This document shows positions 1 through 7,481 of a stretch of DNA of 64,000 bases, piece after piece. How positions within the stretch are numbered: position 1 is the stretch's first letter; each line of letters begins with the position of its first letter. A program made the position numbers and the translations under genes. Source of the DNA: Aliiroseovarius sp. S1339 (lineage in GTDB: Bacteria > Pseudomonadota > Alphaproteobacteria > Rhodobacterales > Rhodobacteraceae). The stretch is from positions 1 to 64,000 of the forward strand of contig NZ_JALPQG010000004.1 in NCBI RefSeq assembly GCF_023195695.1. The letters are read 5' to 3'. Under the pieces are notes generated by a model that saw only the letters and a list, made by a program, of their open reading frames with translations, had not been told where the DNA came from and made no database searches.

Positions 1-355
1 TCTTGGCAGGCCCGCAGTTTTGCACCTTCATGGATCATGCGGTTACCGATCTGCTCGGGAGTCCAGCCGCTCTTCAGCCGGGCCACGATGCTCTGACACA
101 GCTCCGGATGTCGGATCAGCTTGCGTTGCGTCGAACGGCGTTGCTGCGTGCGCTGGTGCGCGGCCATTCCAAAGTATCCAGCGTACTTTTTGCGGAACGC
201 ATCATCGGCCCAGAAATTGCGTTTGATCTCGCGGAAGATCGTCGATTTGTGGCGCTTCAGAACACGCGCCATCTCGACGACAGGGACTTTGCGAGCCACC
301 AGTCTTCAATTCTGCGGCGTTCTTGTAAGCTCAGTTGCGTGTAAACCGTTCCCAT
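1..355 (-). pseudogene. IS30-family transposase, 5' part, frameshifted
   Basis: The reverse strand starts at an ATG (355) behind a GGGAGGA ribosome site and reads MGTVYTQLSLQERRRIEDWW, the N-terminal helix-turn-helix of IS30-type DDE transposases. Around 286-292 the reading frame shifts: the sequence continues in another frame as KVPVVEMARVLKRHKSTIF and then as the linker region (GWTPEQIGNRMIHEG). One missing G in an A/G run would explain the shift, so the gene looks inactive unless it uses programmed frameshifting, which is not usual for IS30. The window edge cuts off the catalytic domain. Family assignment is from motif recognition; the frameshift is read directly. Confidence 0.7.
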
Positions 356-631
356 GCGATATTCCTCCCATTAGATAACGCGTTGTTTTCTAATAGGAGT
401 CGCACTTCAAAGTAGCGCGCTGTCGGAGTCCTTTAATGATGAGACTGCCCCTGCAATGAGAACAATCACTTAGCATTTTTCATTAATGAGACTGGGGCAG
501 GGGCCATAGCAGACCTTCGCGGCGCGGCGCACGAACTGGTAACATGCGGGACGAAGTGAGCATTCGCTGCAGCTGCGCCAATGTCTGGTTCGCGATGCCA
601 ATTATCAAAAAGGCCGTTACTGACATTTTAC
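356..631. other. Gap between IS30 gene and hydrolase; possible IS end
   Basis: No gene is seen here. The stretch has two copies of ATGAGACTG (438-446 and 485-493) and an inverted pair GCCCCTGC (447-454) / GCAGGGGC (497-504), which fits the outer end of the neighbouring IS30 element. A motif TTCGCTGCAGCTGCGC near 563-578 resembles one at 7503-7517. The exact IS boundary and target duplication cannot be fixed without the other end. Confidence 0.35.
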
Positions 632-1159
632 TTACCCAGCCATCGACATTATGGCCGCGCAGATAGCAGAACGCGCCTTTAGCGCCTTATCATCGACATG
701 ATCGAGGTAAAAACTGTGTTCTAAGCCACTGAAAACTTTATATGTGTTTGGGACCGTTGTTAACCAGTCTGTGGACGGCTGGCCTTTGTCCAATGCTCCA
801 AAAAATGTATGTGTTTGAACTGGAGCGGCCCTCTCATTTCGTAGTCTTGTCGAAGATACGCATGTGAGGCCTGCCAACGGCATTCCACTGATGACTGCTT
901 GCCACAGCGCAGTACCACCGGCGCTGTATCCCAACCCAAAACTTCCATCACAAATTAGGTTGCGCAGTGCCGACGCAGCTACCGTTATGCCCCCTTCAGT
1001 AAACAAATGATGGTGCAGCTCTTCGCCCGATAGATAGGCACGGTGACACAAATCCCCGAGTGAAAACCGCTGAACTTCTTCAAGCTCAGTCAGGTTTGCA
1101 GATAAACAATCGCGAAGTGATGGTTTACCAAAAATATCAGTTACGACTACCAGCTTCAT
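632..1159 (-). CDS. Putative alpha/beta hydrolase-like protein
   Basis: About 175 residues. Not recognised as a named enzyme. It begins MKLVVVTDIFG, a beta strand expected at the start of an alpha/beta hydrolase or dienelactone hydrolase-like fold. It has a nucleophile-elbow motif GYSAGG (serine in G-x-S-x-G) and a late GLEHSFYLD that could give the catalytic histidine. The start at 1159 leaves one base after the stop codon of the upstream exporter gene, so the two are probably co-transcribed and translationally coupled; an in-frame ATG 21 bases earlier would overlap it. The substrate is unknown. The pairing with an efflux protein might mean detoxification, but that is inference. Confidence 0.55.
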   Translation of the reverse strand: MKLVVVTDIFGKPSLRDCLSANLTELEEVQRFSLGDLCHRAYLSGEELHHHLFTEGGITVAASALRNLICDGSFGLGYSAGGTALWQAVISGMPLAGLTCVSSTRLRNERAAPVQTHTFFGALDKGQPSTDWLTTVPNTYKVFSGLEHSFYLDHVDDKALKARSAICAAIMSMAG

Positions 1160-1160
1160 T

Positions 1161-1787
1161 TTAGCGTCGATCAAAGGCAAGCTTTGCTGCTAATCCCACA
1201 AAAACGAAGCCTGTGAGATATTGCAGGCCGCTGGCAGCTCTCTTGTTTTGGGCCAAGAATTTACCGATCCCACCCGCAAACCCGCCGATCAATGCGTTTA
1301 TCACTGTTCCGCCGATGTTTAGGATCATACCAAAAACCAAGAACTGAACGAGAACTGACCCTTTATCGGGATCAACAAATTGTGGGACCAACGCCAGCAT
1401 AAAAATGGCGACCTTTGGATTCAGAAGGCAAACCCAAACCCCATCTTTCCATGCTTGCCAATTCTGAGAGAAGCCCAACCTCGCCGGCTCCAAAGCGCCA
1501 ATTGAAGAGGTAAATGCCTTGTAGGCAAGATATAATAGGTAACTCACCCCAGCCCACCTGATGATTTCAAAAGCAACTGGGTTCGCTGCGATCAGCGCAG
1601 CTAGTCCTAAACCTCCTGCTAGTGCGTGAATGAATGAACCCGTCGCAATGCCCAACGACGCTGCAATTCCTGCCCTTGGACCAGACTTCACCCCTTGGCC
1701 CAAACAAAAGAGCATATCCGCGCCCGGTGTAAGGTTCAGCGCGAGTGCGATGGGTATGAAGATGAGAAGAGTATTAAAGTCGATCAT
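1161..1787 (-). CDS. LysE/RhtB-family amino-acid exporter
   Basis: 208 residues, the usual length for the LysE/RhtB translocator family of the inner membrane. The N-terminus has the family signature LNLTPGADMLFCLGQG after a first hydrophobic helix, and about six hydrophobic segments follow, including one ending FVFVGLAAKLAF. Members export amino acids or related compounds such as homoserine lactone or threonine; the substrate cannot be read from sequence. It heads a two-gene operon with the hydrolase-like gene immediately downstream. The gene lies in the accessory region next to IS and transposon genes. Confidence 0.85.
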   Translation of the reverse strand: MIDFNTLLIFIPIALALNLTPGADMLFCLGQGVKSGPRAGIAASLGIATGSFIHALAGGLGLAALIAANPVAFEIIRWAGVSYLLYLAYKAFTSSIGALEPARLGFSQNWQAWKDGVWVCLLNPKVAIFMLALVPQFVDPDKGSVLVQFLVFGMILNIGGTVINALIGGFAGGIGKFLAQNKRAASGLQYLTGFVFVGLAAKLAFDRR

Positions 1788-2032
1788 GTGTTGTTTCTTA
1801 AAGTAAAAATCGAAATGCCAGTATAAGCTACTTCGCCGGACCAGACATACGTGTCGATTGCAGCATTGGTCAAGATGGGCTCTTTTTCCTCTTTCGCCGC
1901 GCCAATCATGAACGACTGTTTCGACATCTGTGCCGCGAAAAGGACCCTTTTTGCAGCAATTTTCCAGCTGTTGCTAAGTCATTGAATCCGAAAGTGCTGG
2001 ACTGCCGCAAAAACCCCATGCAAAATGTTTAG

Positions 2033-2605
2033 ATGAAAATCGGATATGCACGGGTGTCTACAGAGGAACAGAACCTCGATCTACAGATCGAGGCGCTGAC
2101 CGAAGCCGGATGCGACCGTATCATCACAGACCAAGCGCAGAGCGGTGCAACGGCAGCAGAGAGCCGCGTTGGATTTTCCGAGGCTATGGAGTTGCTGGGT
2201 GAGGGTGACGTTTTGGTTGTCTGGAAGCTGGACAGGGTAGGGCGGTCCATCGCTGACCTGATCCACCTACTGAAGCTCTTCGGCGACCTTGGTATCGAAT
2301 TCCGCAGCCTGACAGACGGGATCGACACGACGACCGCAGGTGGACGGCTGGTGTTTCATATCATGGGCGCCTTGGCTGAGTTTGAGCGTGATCTGATCCA
2401 GGAGCGGACGAAGGCGGGCCTGCGTGCCGCCAAGAAGCGGGGCAAACGACTTGGGCGTCCGCCGGCGCTAACGCTGGCGCAAATCCAGCACGCGAAGACC
2501 GCTATCGAAGCAAAACGCGAAACCGTGTCCGGAATGGCAGAAATCCTTGGTGTAAATCGCAGCACTCTACAGCGGGCATTAAAGCGTGATGAGCCATCCA
2601 TCTGA
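2033..2605 (+). CDS. Serine recombinase (resolvase/invertase), TniR/Hin type
   Basis: 190 residues, a full-length small serine recombinase. The catalytic domain starts KIGYARVST with the nucleophile serine at residue 9, followed by the arginine-bearing motif KLDRVGRS and the long E helix region (GALAEFERDLIQERTKAGL). The C-terminal 45 residues form a Hin-like helix-turn-helix (MAEILGVNRSTLQRALKR) that binds the recombination site. Such enzymes resolve cointegrates made by replicative transposons. It lies 1.4 kb upstream of a tniA-tniB-tniQ module that lacks a TnsA nuclease, so a resolvase role is plausible. It could also be a leftover from a separate Tn3-like element or an invertase. A res site was not identified. 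Confidence 0.88.
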   Translation: MKIGYARVSTEEQNLDLQIEALTEAGCDRIITDQAQSGATAAESRVGFSEAMELLGEGDVLVVWKLDRVGRSIADLIHLLKLFGDLGIEFRSLTDGIDTTTAGGRLVFHIMGALAEFERDLIQERTKAGLRAAKKRGKRLGRPPALTLAQIQHAKTAIEAKRETVSGMAEILGVNRSTLQRALKRDEPSI

Positions 2606-2652
2606 TCGCACAGGCTTGCAGCCAAACGATGCTCCGAGTTGTACGCACGTGT

Positions 2653-2680
2653 TTTGTCTATAATGTCTATTTTGGACAAA
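2653..2680 (+). promoter_or_regulatory. Candidate operator and -10 for the Phd antitoxin gene
   Basis: TTTGTC (2653-2658) and GACAAA (2675-2680) form an inverted repeat that encloses a perfect TATAAT (2659-2664), just upstream of the antitoxin start at 2692. Phd/YefM antitoxins repress their own promoter by binding short palindromes, so this fits an autoregulatory operator. No good -35 box is seen. Confidence 0.4.
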
Positions 2681-2691
2681 TGAGGTGTCGA

Positions 2692-2937
2692 ATGCGTTTT
2701 TTCTCATCAACTGCACTGAAACAAACACTAGGCGATGTTCTTGAGGCTGCCAGACAGGGGCCAGTTGCAATCACCAGGCATAAGAAGCCTCGTTTTGTGC
2801 TGATGACCGTCCGGGAGTATGAACAGCTTTTCCGGAAAGATGACTTGCGGGTTTTCTCTGCCGAAGAAATGCCTTCAGAGCATTTGGCGATGCTCGAAGC
2901 CAGCCTTGCGGGAAATCCCGGCGAGACAGTAGAGTAG
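2692..2937 (+). CDS. Orphan type II antitoxin, Phd/YefM family
   Basis: 81 residues from the ATG at 2692, chosen because a GAGGTG ribosome site lies just upstream and the protein then starts MRFFSSTALKQTLGDVLEAA, the usual Phd/YefM N-terminus. The family fold is seen in VAITRHKKPRFVLMTVREYEQL. The C-terminal tail should neutralise a partner toxin. No toxin gene follows on the same strand: the next 50 bases hold no start, and the next ORF is convergent. The antitoxin is therefore an orphan or the remains of a toxin-antitoxin pair. It may once have stabilised the mobile element. Confidence 0.75.
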   Translation: MRFFSSTALKQTLGDVLEAARQGPVAITRHKKPRFVLMTVREYEQLFRKDDLRVFSAEEMPSEHLAMLEASLAGNPGETVE

Positions 2938-2987
2938 CGGAACACATCACTTGAACACTACTCGTCGCCAATCAGAAAATGTAAATG

Positions 2988-3338
2988 TTATGGTCGCCAA
3001 CTTGTCGCGGAGCGTTTGATTGCGTCTATCAGTTCTGTGGGGGACAGCTTGTTCAGGTGGCCTTCATCAAACACGACCGCATCCTGAGAACGGAACTGAT
3101 CGATGTTCATCCGTTCCCTGGCTTCGAGGATAAACGGGTGTTCAACAGCCAATGCAGCCAGCATTCTTCCTGTTTCGATATGCGCAGTCAATTCTCGTTG
3201 GACCGCCTGAAAGTTTAGAGTGCGGCCGCGAATGCCTGTGCAAGTGATCAGAGCGGGCGAGATGAAGCCCATGTCGCAAAGGTAATTCGCGCCATTGACG
3301 TCTACACAACCGTGAAGCTCTAGGTTCACGAGTGCCAA
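2988..3338 (-). CDS. Hypothetical protein
   Basis: 116 residues, convergent with the antitoxin gene. Not recognised. It is soluble, with no signal peptide or membrane segment. The C-terminal half is charged and helical (QAVQRELTAHIETGRMLAALAVEHP, then SPTELIDAIKRSA). The composition is plausible for a real protein, but the gene has no clear ribosome site and could be the end of a larger decayed gene. Its placement opposite an orphan antitoxin tempts one to call it a toxin, but no toxin motif is visible. Confidence 0.4.
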   Translation of the reverse strand: MALVNLELHGCVDVNGANYLCDMGFISPALITCTGIRGRTLNFQAVQRELTAHIETGRMLAALAVEHPFILEARERMNIDQFRSQDAVVFDEGHLNKLSPTELIDAIKRSATSWRP

Positions 3339-3496
3339 ACCGTGTTGTGGGGTGATGTATTTTGGGAAAGCCTCATCCTCTTTTTTTGGGTTTGTAAATT
3401 GGGGGTCGCTTCGCGGAATCGACGATGCGTTTTCCCGTCGGAATACTTTTCACCGAACAATCGAAGGAAGCTTGTCACGGTATTATAACGCGAGCC

Positions 3497-3514
3497 ACGA
3501 TATTGTAATATCGT
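3497..3514. promoter_or_regulatory. Palindrome, candidate operator of the Ner-like regulator
   Basis: ACGATATT-GT-AATATCGT is a perfect inverted repeat with 8-base arms, 70 bases upstream of the ner-like gene. Mu Ner and related small regulators bind palindromes in the early promoter and repress transposase expression. The site is therefore a good candidate operator for the transposition operon. Binding is inference. Confidence 0.45.
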
Positions 3515-3583
3515 TTAATAACAAAGTCTTGACTCGAATCCATTGGAAGCTTTCACTCTGCACAGAAGCTATGAGAGTTCAAG

Positions 3584-3805
3584 ATGGTCATTTCGTATTC
3601 CGATCTGAAGGCAGACCTAAAATCCGCCGGTGTTACGCTCAGATCCATCGCACGTGATGTTGGAGTGTCGCACACCGCCGTCACGGACGTTGCTCGAGGA
3701 GCCAGACGGTCAAAGCGTATTGAGCAGGCTATCGCCGATCGCTTGAATACGACACCCGAATTGCTTTGGCCCGATCGCTATAGGCAAGAGGGAGGTGCGA
3801 CATGA
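3584..3805 (+). CDS. Ner-like transposon transcriptional regulator
   Basis: 73 residues, matching the length of Mu Ner and SfsB-type proteins. It has one helix-turn-helix region (LRSIARDVGVSHTAVTDVARG) and the typical end of the family, where IADRLNTTPELLWPDRY corresponds to the Ner motif around IWPSRY. In phage Mu, Ner represses the early transposition promoter; here the gene sits directly upstream of a DDE transposase in the same direction, so it probably controls the tni operon. A 169-base gap with an imperfect hairpin separates them. A palindrome at 3497-3514 is a candidate binding site. Confidence 0.8.
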   Translation: MVISYSDLKADLKSAGVTLRSIARDVGVSHTAVTDVARGARRSKRIEQAIADRLNTTPELLWPDRYRQEGGAT

Positions 3806-3824
3806 CCTGGCCCTGAAAAAGCAA

Positions 3825-3852
3825 AAACCCATGTGCTCCAACACATAGGTTT
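3825..3852 (+). terminator. Hairpin between ner-like gene and tniA
   Basis: AAACCCATGTG and CACATAGGTTT pair as an 11-base stem with one internal mismatch and a six-base loop. There is no strong run of T after it, so it may be an attenuator, a weak terminator or a protein-binding site that lowers transposase expression. Confidence 0.35.
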
Positions 3853-3973
3853 CCACAAGATCGAGTGACTTTTCAATCCAGTCTTCTCGATCATCTCCAA
3901 TCAAACTTCAAAGTCAAGGCTGTCACTCGGTTTTTCGAGCCTGTCGATGTGCCTTGTTGTCAGGGCGACGATC

Positions 3974-5572
3974 ATGTCGAAGAACGACATTGCGCGCGAT
4001 GAGCGCGAATGGGCAAGGGCGTTTGCTCTTCGTAAAGACCTAGCCCCATACATTCATACCGGTTTTCAGTCGAACGCAGTTGTGAAGGATTTTTGCAGGG
4101 CACATGAAATCTCAAAATCGTCCGCTTATCGGTTGCTGAATCGATTACGCGCCAATGACCGTGCTGCTGCCCTTAGACGTTCTAAACCCGGCCCCAAGAA
4201 GATGAGTATCAGGTTCTGCGATGAGACTGAGAAAGTCGTCTATGACTACCTTCGCAAGGTGTTCCTTAAGCGAAACAAGATCTCCGTTGCAAAGGCTCTC
4301 AAGCAGATCAACGGTGAATTATCAGATTTGGGCCTCCCAGGGATTTCAAAAACAGCTCTAACTAACCGGATTGAAACGATCCCAGACCGAGTGCTTAAGC
4401 TAAAACGTCATGGCGGGACGGCAGCTCGGCAAGCCTATCAGATCATCCGAGGCAGATATGTAGTGAAAGACCCGCTTGCTGTTGTTCAGATTGATCACAC
4501 AGTGTTGGACATAATGGTTGTCGACCCAGACACATGTGAATGCATAGGACGACCATATCTAACGGTTCTGCTTGATATCGCGACGAGGATGCCAACCGGA
4601 ATTTACCTGTCGATGAATGCACCATCGGCAATCAATCTCATGAAAGCCTTTCATCGATCTGTTTTTCCCAAGGCGGAATACCTCGCTGAACTGGGAATCC
4701 CCTATGAATGGCCTGTTTATGGGCTGCCACTTGTGATCAGCAGCGACAACGGGACCGATCTCAAATCAGAAGCCTTTAACTGGGGGTTGGAACAGTACGG
4801 TGTTGAGCATATTTTCCGCCCTGTGGCACAGCCACATTTAGGTGGGCATGTCGAGCGTTTCATCGGAACAATCCAAACCTTTGTTCACACCCTTCCCGGA
4901 ACCACATTCTCAAACATCGAAAAAAAGGGAACCTATCAGCCTGAAAAGCAGGCGACGCTCTCCTTACGTGACGTTGAAAGACTCCTGCTCGAATTTATTC
5001 TTCGGGACTACGTTCACGACAGAAAGCGCCGCTTGCTGACTTCGCCAATGAACGCCTGGAACGTCAGATGGCGGGAGAGTAAGTCTCGGCCGCATCTACC
5101 ATCTGATCCAGAACGTTTCCGTCTTGATTTTTTACCTTTCGAGAACCGCAATATCCAGCGGGAAGGGCTGGAGCTGTTCGGGATGTTCTATCGCTCAGAA
5201 CACCTTCAGAAGATGAAAAACTGCGGTGTTCAAAACATCACTATCAAATATGATCCAACCGACATTCGCATAGTTCAGTTCAGCGCTGATAACGAAACAT
5301 ACTACGAAGCGCGAGGTGAACACTTTCCGCGTAACCCGTTGTCGGTCGATGAGTTCCAAAAACTGCGCAAAACACGGGAAGAACGGCTAAATGCTTCTCT
5401 GAGCGTTCCAGACGCTGCGGAGGCGCATGACTTCCGAAAACAGATCCTGGCAGACGCGCGCAAACGCAAGAAAGCTGCAACCTCATCTGAAATGAGCTCC
5501 TTGCCGCAAGGTCGCGATATTCGTGATCTCGGCGGGTTTCGAGGTTTCTCTGAGCGGGGGAAATTGTCATGA
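3974..5572 (+). CDS. tniA: DDE transposase, TniA/TnsB type (Mu_transpos_C family)
   Basis: 532 residues from the ATG at 3974 (another in-frame ATG lies 27 bases upstream). Residues 1-140 hold DNA-binding helix-turn-helix modules (KSSAYRLLNRL; KTALTNRIE). The integrase core follows with the catalytic triad in QIDHT (D174), SSDNG (D258) and GHVERFIG (E294), giving the D-35-E spacing. The Mu-transposase C-terminal beta barrel lies about 380-450, followed by a charged tail that probably contacts the ATPase. It cuts and joins the transposon 3' ends. No TnsA-like endonuclease is nearby, so 5' ends are probably not cut and transposition would be replicative. Its last four bases overlap the tniB start. 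Confidence 0.88.
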   Translation: MSKNDIARDEREWARAFALRKDLAPYIHTGFQSNAVVKDFCRAHEISKSSAYRLLNRLRANDRAAALRRSKPGPKKMSIRFCDETEKVVYDYLRKVFLKRNKISVAKALKQINGELSDLGLPGISKTALTNRIETIPDRVLKLKRHGGTAARQAYQIIRGRYVVKDPLAVVQIDHTVLDIMVVDPDTCECIGRPYLTVLLDIATRMPTGIYLSMNAPSAINLMKAFHRSVFPKAEYLAELGIPYEWPVYGLPLVISSDNGTDLKSEAFNWGLEQYGVEHIFRPVAQPHLGGHVERFIGTIQTFVHTLPGTTFSNIEKKGTYQPEKQATLSLRDVERLLLEFILRDYVHDRKRRLLTSPMNAWNVRWRESKSRPHLPSDPERFRLDFLPFENRNIQREGLELFGMFYRSEHLQKMKNCGVQNITIKYDPTDIRIVQFSADNETYYEARGEHFPRNPLSVDEFQKLRKTREERLNASLSVPDAAEAHDFRKQILADARKRKKAATSSEMSSLPQGRDIRDLGGFRGFSERGKLS

Positions 5573-6438
5573 GCAGGGGCCCTACGCAGCACTTTCCCGA
5601 CATGTCGAAGGCATCGGTCCCGGAGCGCATTCACTACATCCGTAAGGGCGCCTATTTCGATACGTCAGCAAGGCGTGCGTTTCGAAGCCGTCTCGACGAA
5701 TTGGTTCAAGCCCCGTCTGATTGCGACAACAAGCTTGTGTTCATAACCGCGCCATCGGGGATGGGCCTCACACGCATTCTAGAGGAGTTCGCATCACAGC
5801 ACCCTCAGACGACCAACGGGCCAAGCGGAAGACAAGTAGTCCCCGTCGTAAATGAACTCATTCATCCGAGTGGTGATATCATCGACTATTGCGACGCGCT
5901 CCGCGCCGAACTCAAAATCCCAGGATATGGACCACTCGTTCGCCAAACATCATATTCGAAAACTCTCGAACTTCTCGGCCATGTGGGCACACGTATCGTT
6001 ATCCTGGAGGATTTTCATCGTATCAACAGCTTCGAGAAAAAACATAGAATCTCGTATCAAAACTACGTCCACTATCTGATGTCCAAATATGACATCCGGG
6101 TTGTCCTAACGGGAGCACCACGCATTTGGCGATGGGCGATGGAAGACGAGCAAATTCTCGGGCGGTCTCTTCAGCTTAAGTATCGAGCATGGACACCCGC
6201 AGAAGATGACTTCATCGAATTTCTAGAAGGGTTCGAGCGATGGTGCCCAGTCAAGGAGGAGGGGGGATTATCCAGTGACCCCAAACTGAGAAAGGCCATC
6301 ATCACCAAAACGCATGGCATCTGCAAAACCGTGATGCAGGTTCTTACTGGCTTTGCGATTTACGCAATCGTGTCTGGCAGTGAGCGTTTGGATCTCGACA
6401 CCTGGCTAAAATATCGCGACCAGGACCTGCCCGTATGA
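5569..6438 (+). CDS. tniB: AAA ATPase-like transposition protein, TniB/TnsC type, degenerate Walker A
   Basis: 289 residues, close to Tn5053 TniB. It overlaps tniA by ATGA; an internal ATG at 5602 is an alternative start. The AAA core is recognisable: a P-loop region at residues 60-69, a Walker B-like VILEDFH at about 144-150, and a sensor strand VVLTGAP at about 178-183. The P-loop reads APSGMGLT: the lysine expected in GxxxxGK[S/T] is leucine at residue 67 (codon CTC). Family members form ATP-dependent filaments that link the target selector (TniQ) to the transposase. Loss of this lysine usually abolishes ATP binding or hydrolysis, so this copy may be inactive or work differently. The ORF is otherwise intact. 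Confidence 0.85.
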   Translation: MSRGPTQHFPDMSKASVPERIHYIRKGAYFDTSARRAFRSRLDELVQAPSDCDNKLVFITAPSGMGLTRILEEFASQHPQTTNGPSGRQVVPVVNELIHPSGDIIDYCDALRAELKIPGYGPLVRQTSYSKTLELLGHVGTRIVILEDFHRINSFEKKHRISYQNYVHYLMSKYDIRVVLTGAPRIWRWAMEDEQILGRSLQLKYRAWTPAEDDFIEFLEGFERWCPVKEEGGLSSDPKLRKAIITKTHGICKTVMQVLTGFAIYAIVSGSERLDLDTWLKYRDQDLPV

Positions 6439-7481
6439 AGGTCACGCCCTATGACATGGAAAGCCTAACATCATTCATAAGTCGTGCGGCGGCCATGAAC
6501 TCCATGGATTACCGCTCATACCTTCGAAGCCTTTTCCAGTCTGATGACTACATGAACCCGATTGCGTTGCCTGAGGATCTGGATGCGTTGGATCACGGTG
6601 TTGTTCTAGCCGGCCTTAATGATGCGCTGGACCCCATCAAACGCAGGCTGGAGTTGCTTACATTTCCAACGGCTAAACCCGGCGTTCATACGAAGTGGCT
6701 GAGACGGGCAGGGGGGTGCAATATGGGCGGCGATCATTTTAGCAAGGTTCCGTTCTTCGCATGGTGCCCGCGCTGTCTACTCATGGACCAACTCAACGGT
6801 CACGATCAGTTTCTGCGTTTGTCGTGGCGGCTCATCACTCGGACGTTCTGTTTGAGGCATAGAAGGCCGCTTACGACGCATTGTTTGGCCTGCAATGATC
6901 GCGAGGCAGGACCGACATTTGTGTTTGACGGCAGCAACGTCATACTCGCTTGTAGTGCATGTGGTTCCCCCTATGGAACCCAACTCGGGCTCCCTGATAT
7001 GTCCGCATCAACCACCATACAACTGCGCGACAACCGCCGTGTGCAGATTGCTTGGAACGGTGCGATCCAATTAGAAATGGAACTTGAGAAGAGCCTGTCT
7101 GAGCGGTCAAAGACCAAAAACAAGCGAGAATTTCAGAATTTCATTTTGGCGTTCGCAAATATCCTTATGAAAGCCAATCCGTATGATCGCGCACCGATCG
7201 ACCTCTTTTCTAGTGTCGCCTTCCCAGCGCGACCCAACCCTCGCAACATTACGTCAATGGACCGACCTTACCGCGCGTCCTCCATATCAGTACGCCGTAA
7301 AACACATGGCTTCCTGGCAGCGCTACTAAAGCGCCGAGTGACTCTGTTTTCTATCAAAGGCGTGCACGAGAGAAGATGGGGCAGGGACCCAACGATGCAA
7401 GAACTCCGCTCCCAACTCGAACCAGAACAAAATGATGAGCTTGATCAGCTATTGCTGATGTTTCCGGCTAAGTGGTTCTGA
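6435..7481 (+). CDS. tniQ: TniQ/TnsD-family target-selection protein
   Basis: 348 residues, last gene of the tni operon, overlapping tniB by ATGA. The TniQ zinc region is clear: CPRC at 111-114, CLRH at 139-142, CLAC at 150-153 and CSAC at 173-176. The N-terminus (MESLTSFISRAAAMNSMDY) matches the usual TniQ start, where a helix follows an ESL.SW/F motif. TniQ proteins choose the insertion site and recruit the TniB/TnsC ATPase. This one is short, without the long C-terminal DNA-binding extension of TnsD, so it is closer to the Tn5053/Tn402 type than to site-specific Tn7 TnsD. No CRISPR-Cas genes are nearby, so this is not an RNA-guided transposon as far as the window shows. Confidence 0.88.
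   Translation: MKVTPYDMESLTSFISRAAAMNSMDYRSYLRSLFQSDDYMNPIALPEDLDALDHGVVLAGLNDALDPIKRRLELLTFPTAKPGVHTKWLRRAGGCNMGGDHFSKVPFFAWCPRCLLMDQLNGHDQFLRLSWRLITRTFCLRHRRPLTTHCLACNDREAGPTFVFDGSNVILACSACGSPYGTQLGLPDMSASTTIQLRDNRRVQIAWNGAIQLEMELEKSLSERSKTKNKREFQNFILAFANILMKANPYDRAPIDLFSSVAFPARPNPRNITSMDRPYRASSISVRRKTHGFLAALLKRRVTLFSIKGVHERRWGRDPTMQELRSQLEPEQNDELDQLLLMFPAKWF

Noticed and set aside
3034-3046. TGTGGGGGACAG, similar to the Tn7 end TGTGGGCGGACA
   Set aside because: Lies inside an ORF and no inverted partner was found on the right side.
3352-3657. 101-codon ORF before the ner-like gene
   Set aside because: Overlaps ner in another frame, has no ribosome site, and covers the promoter palindrome.
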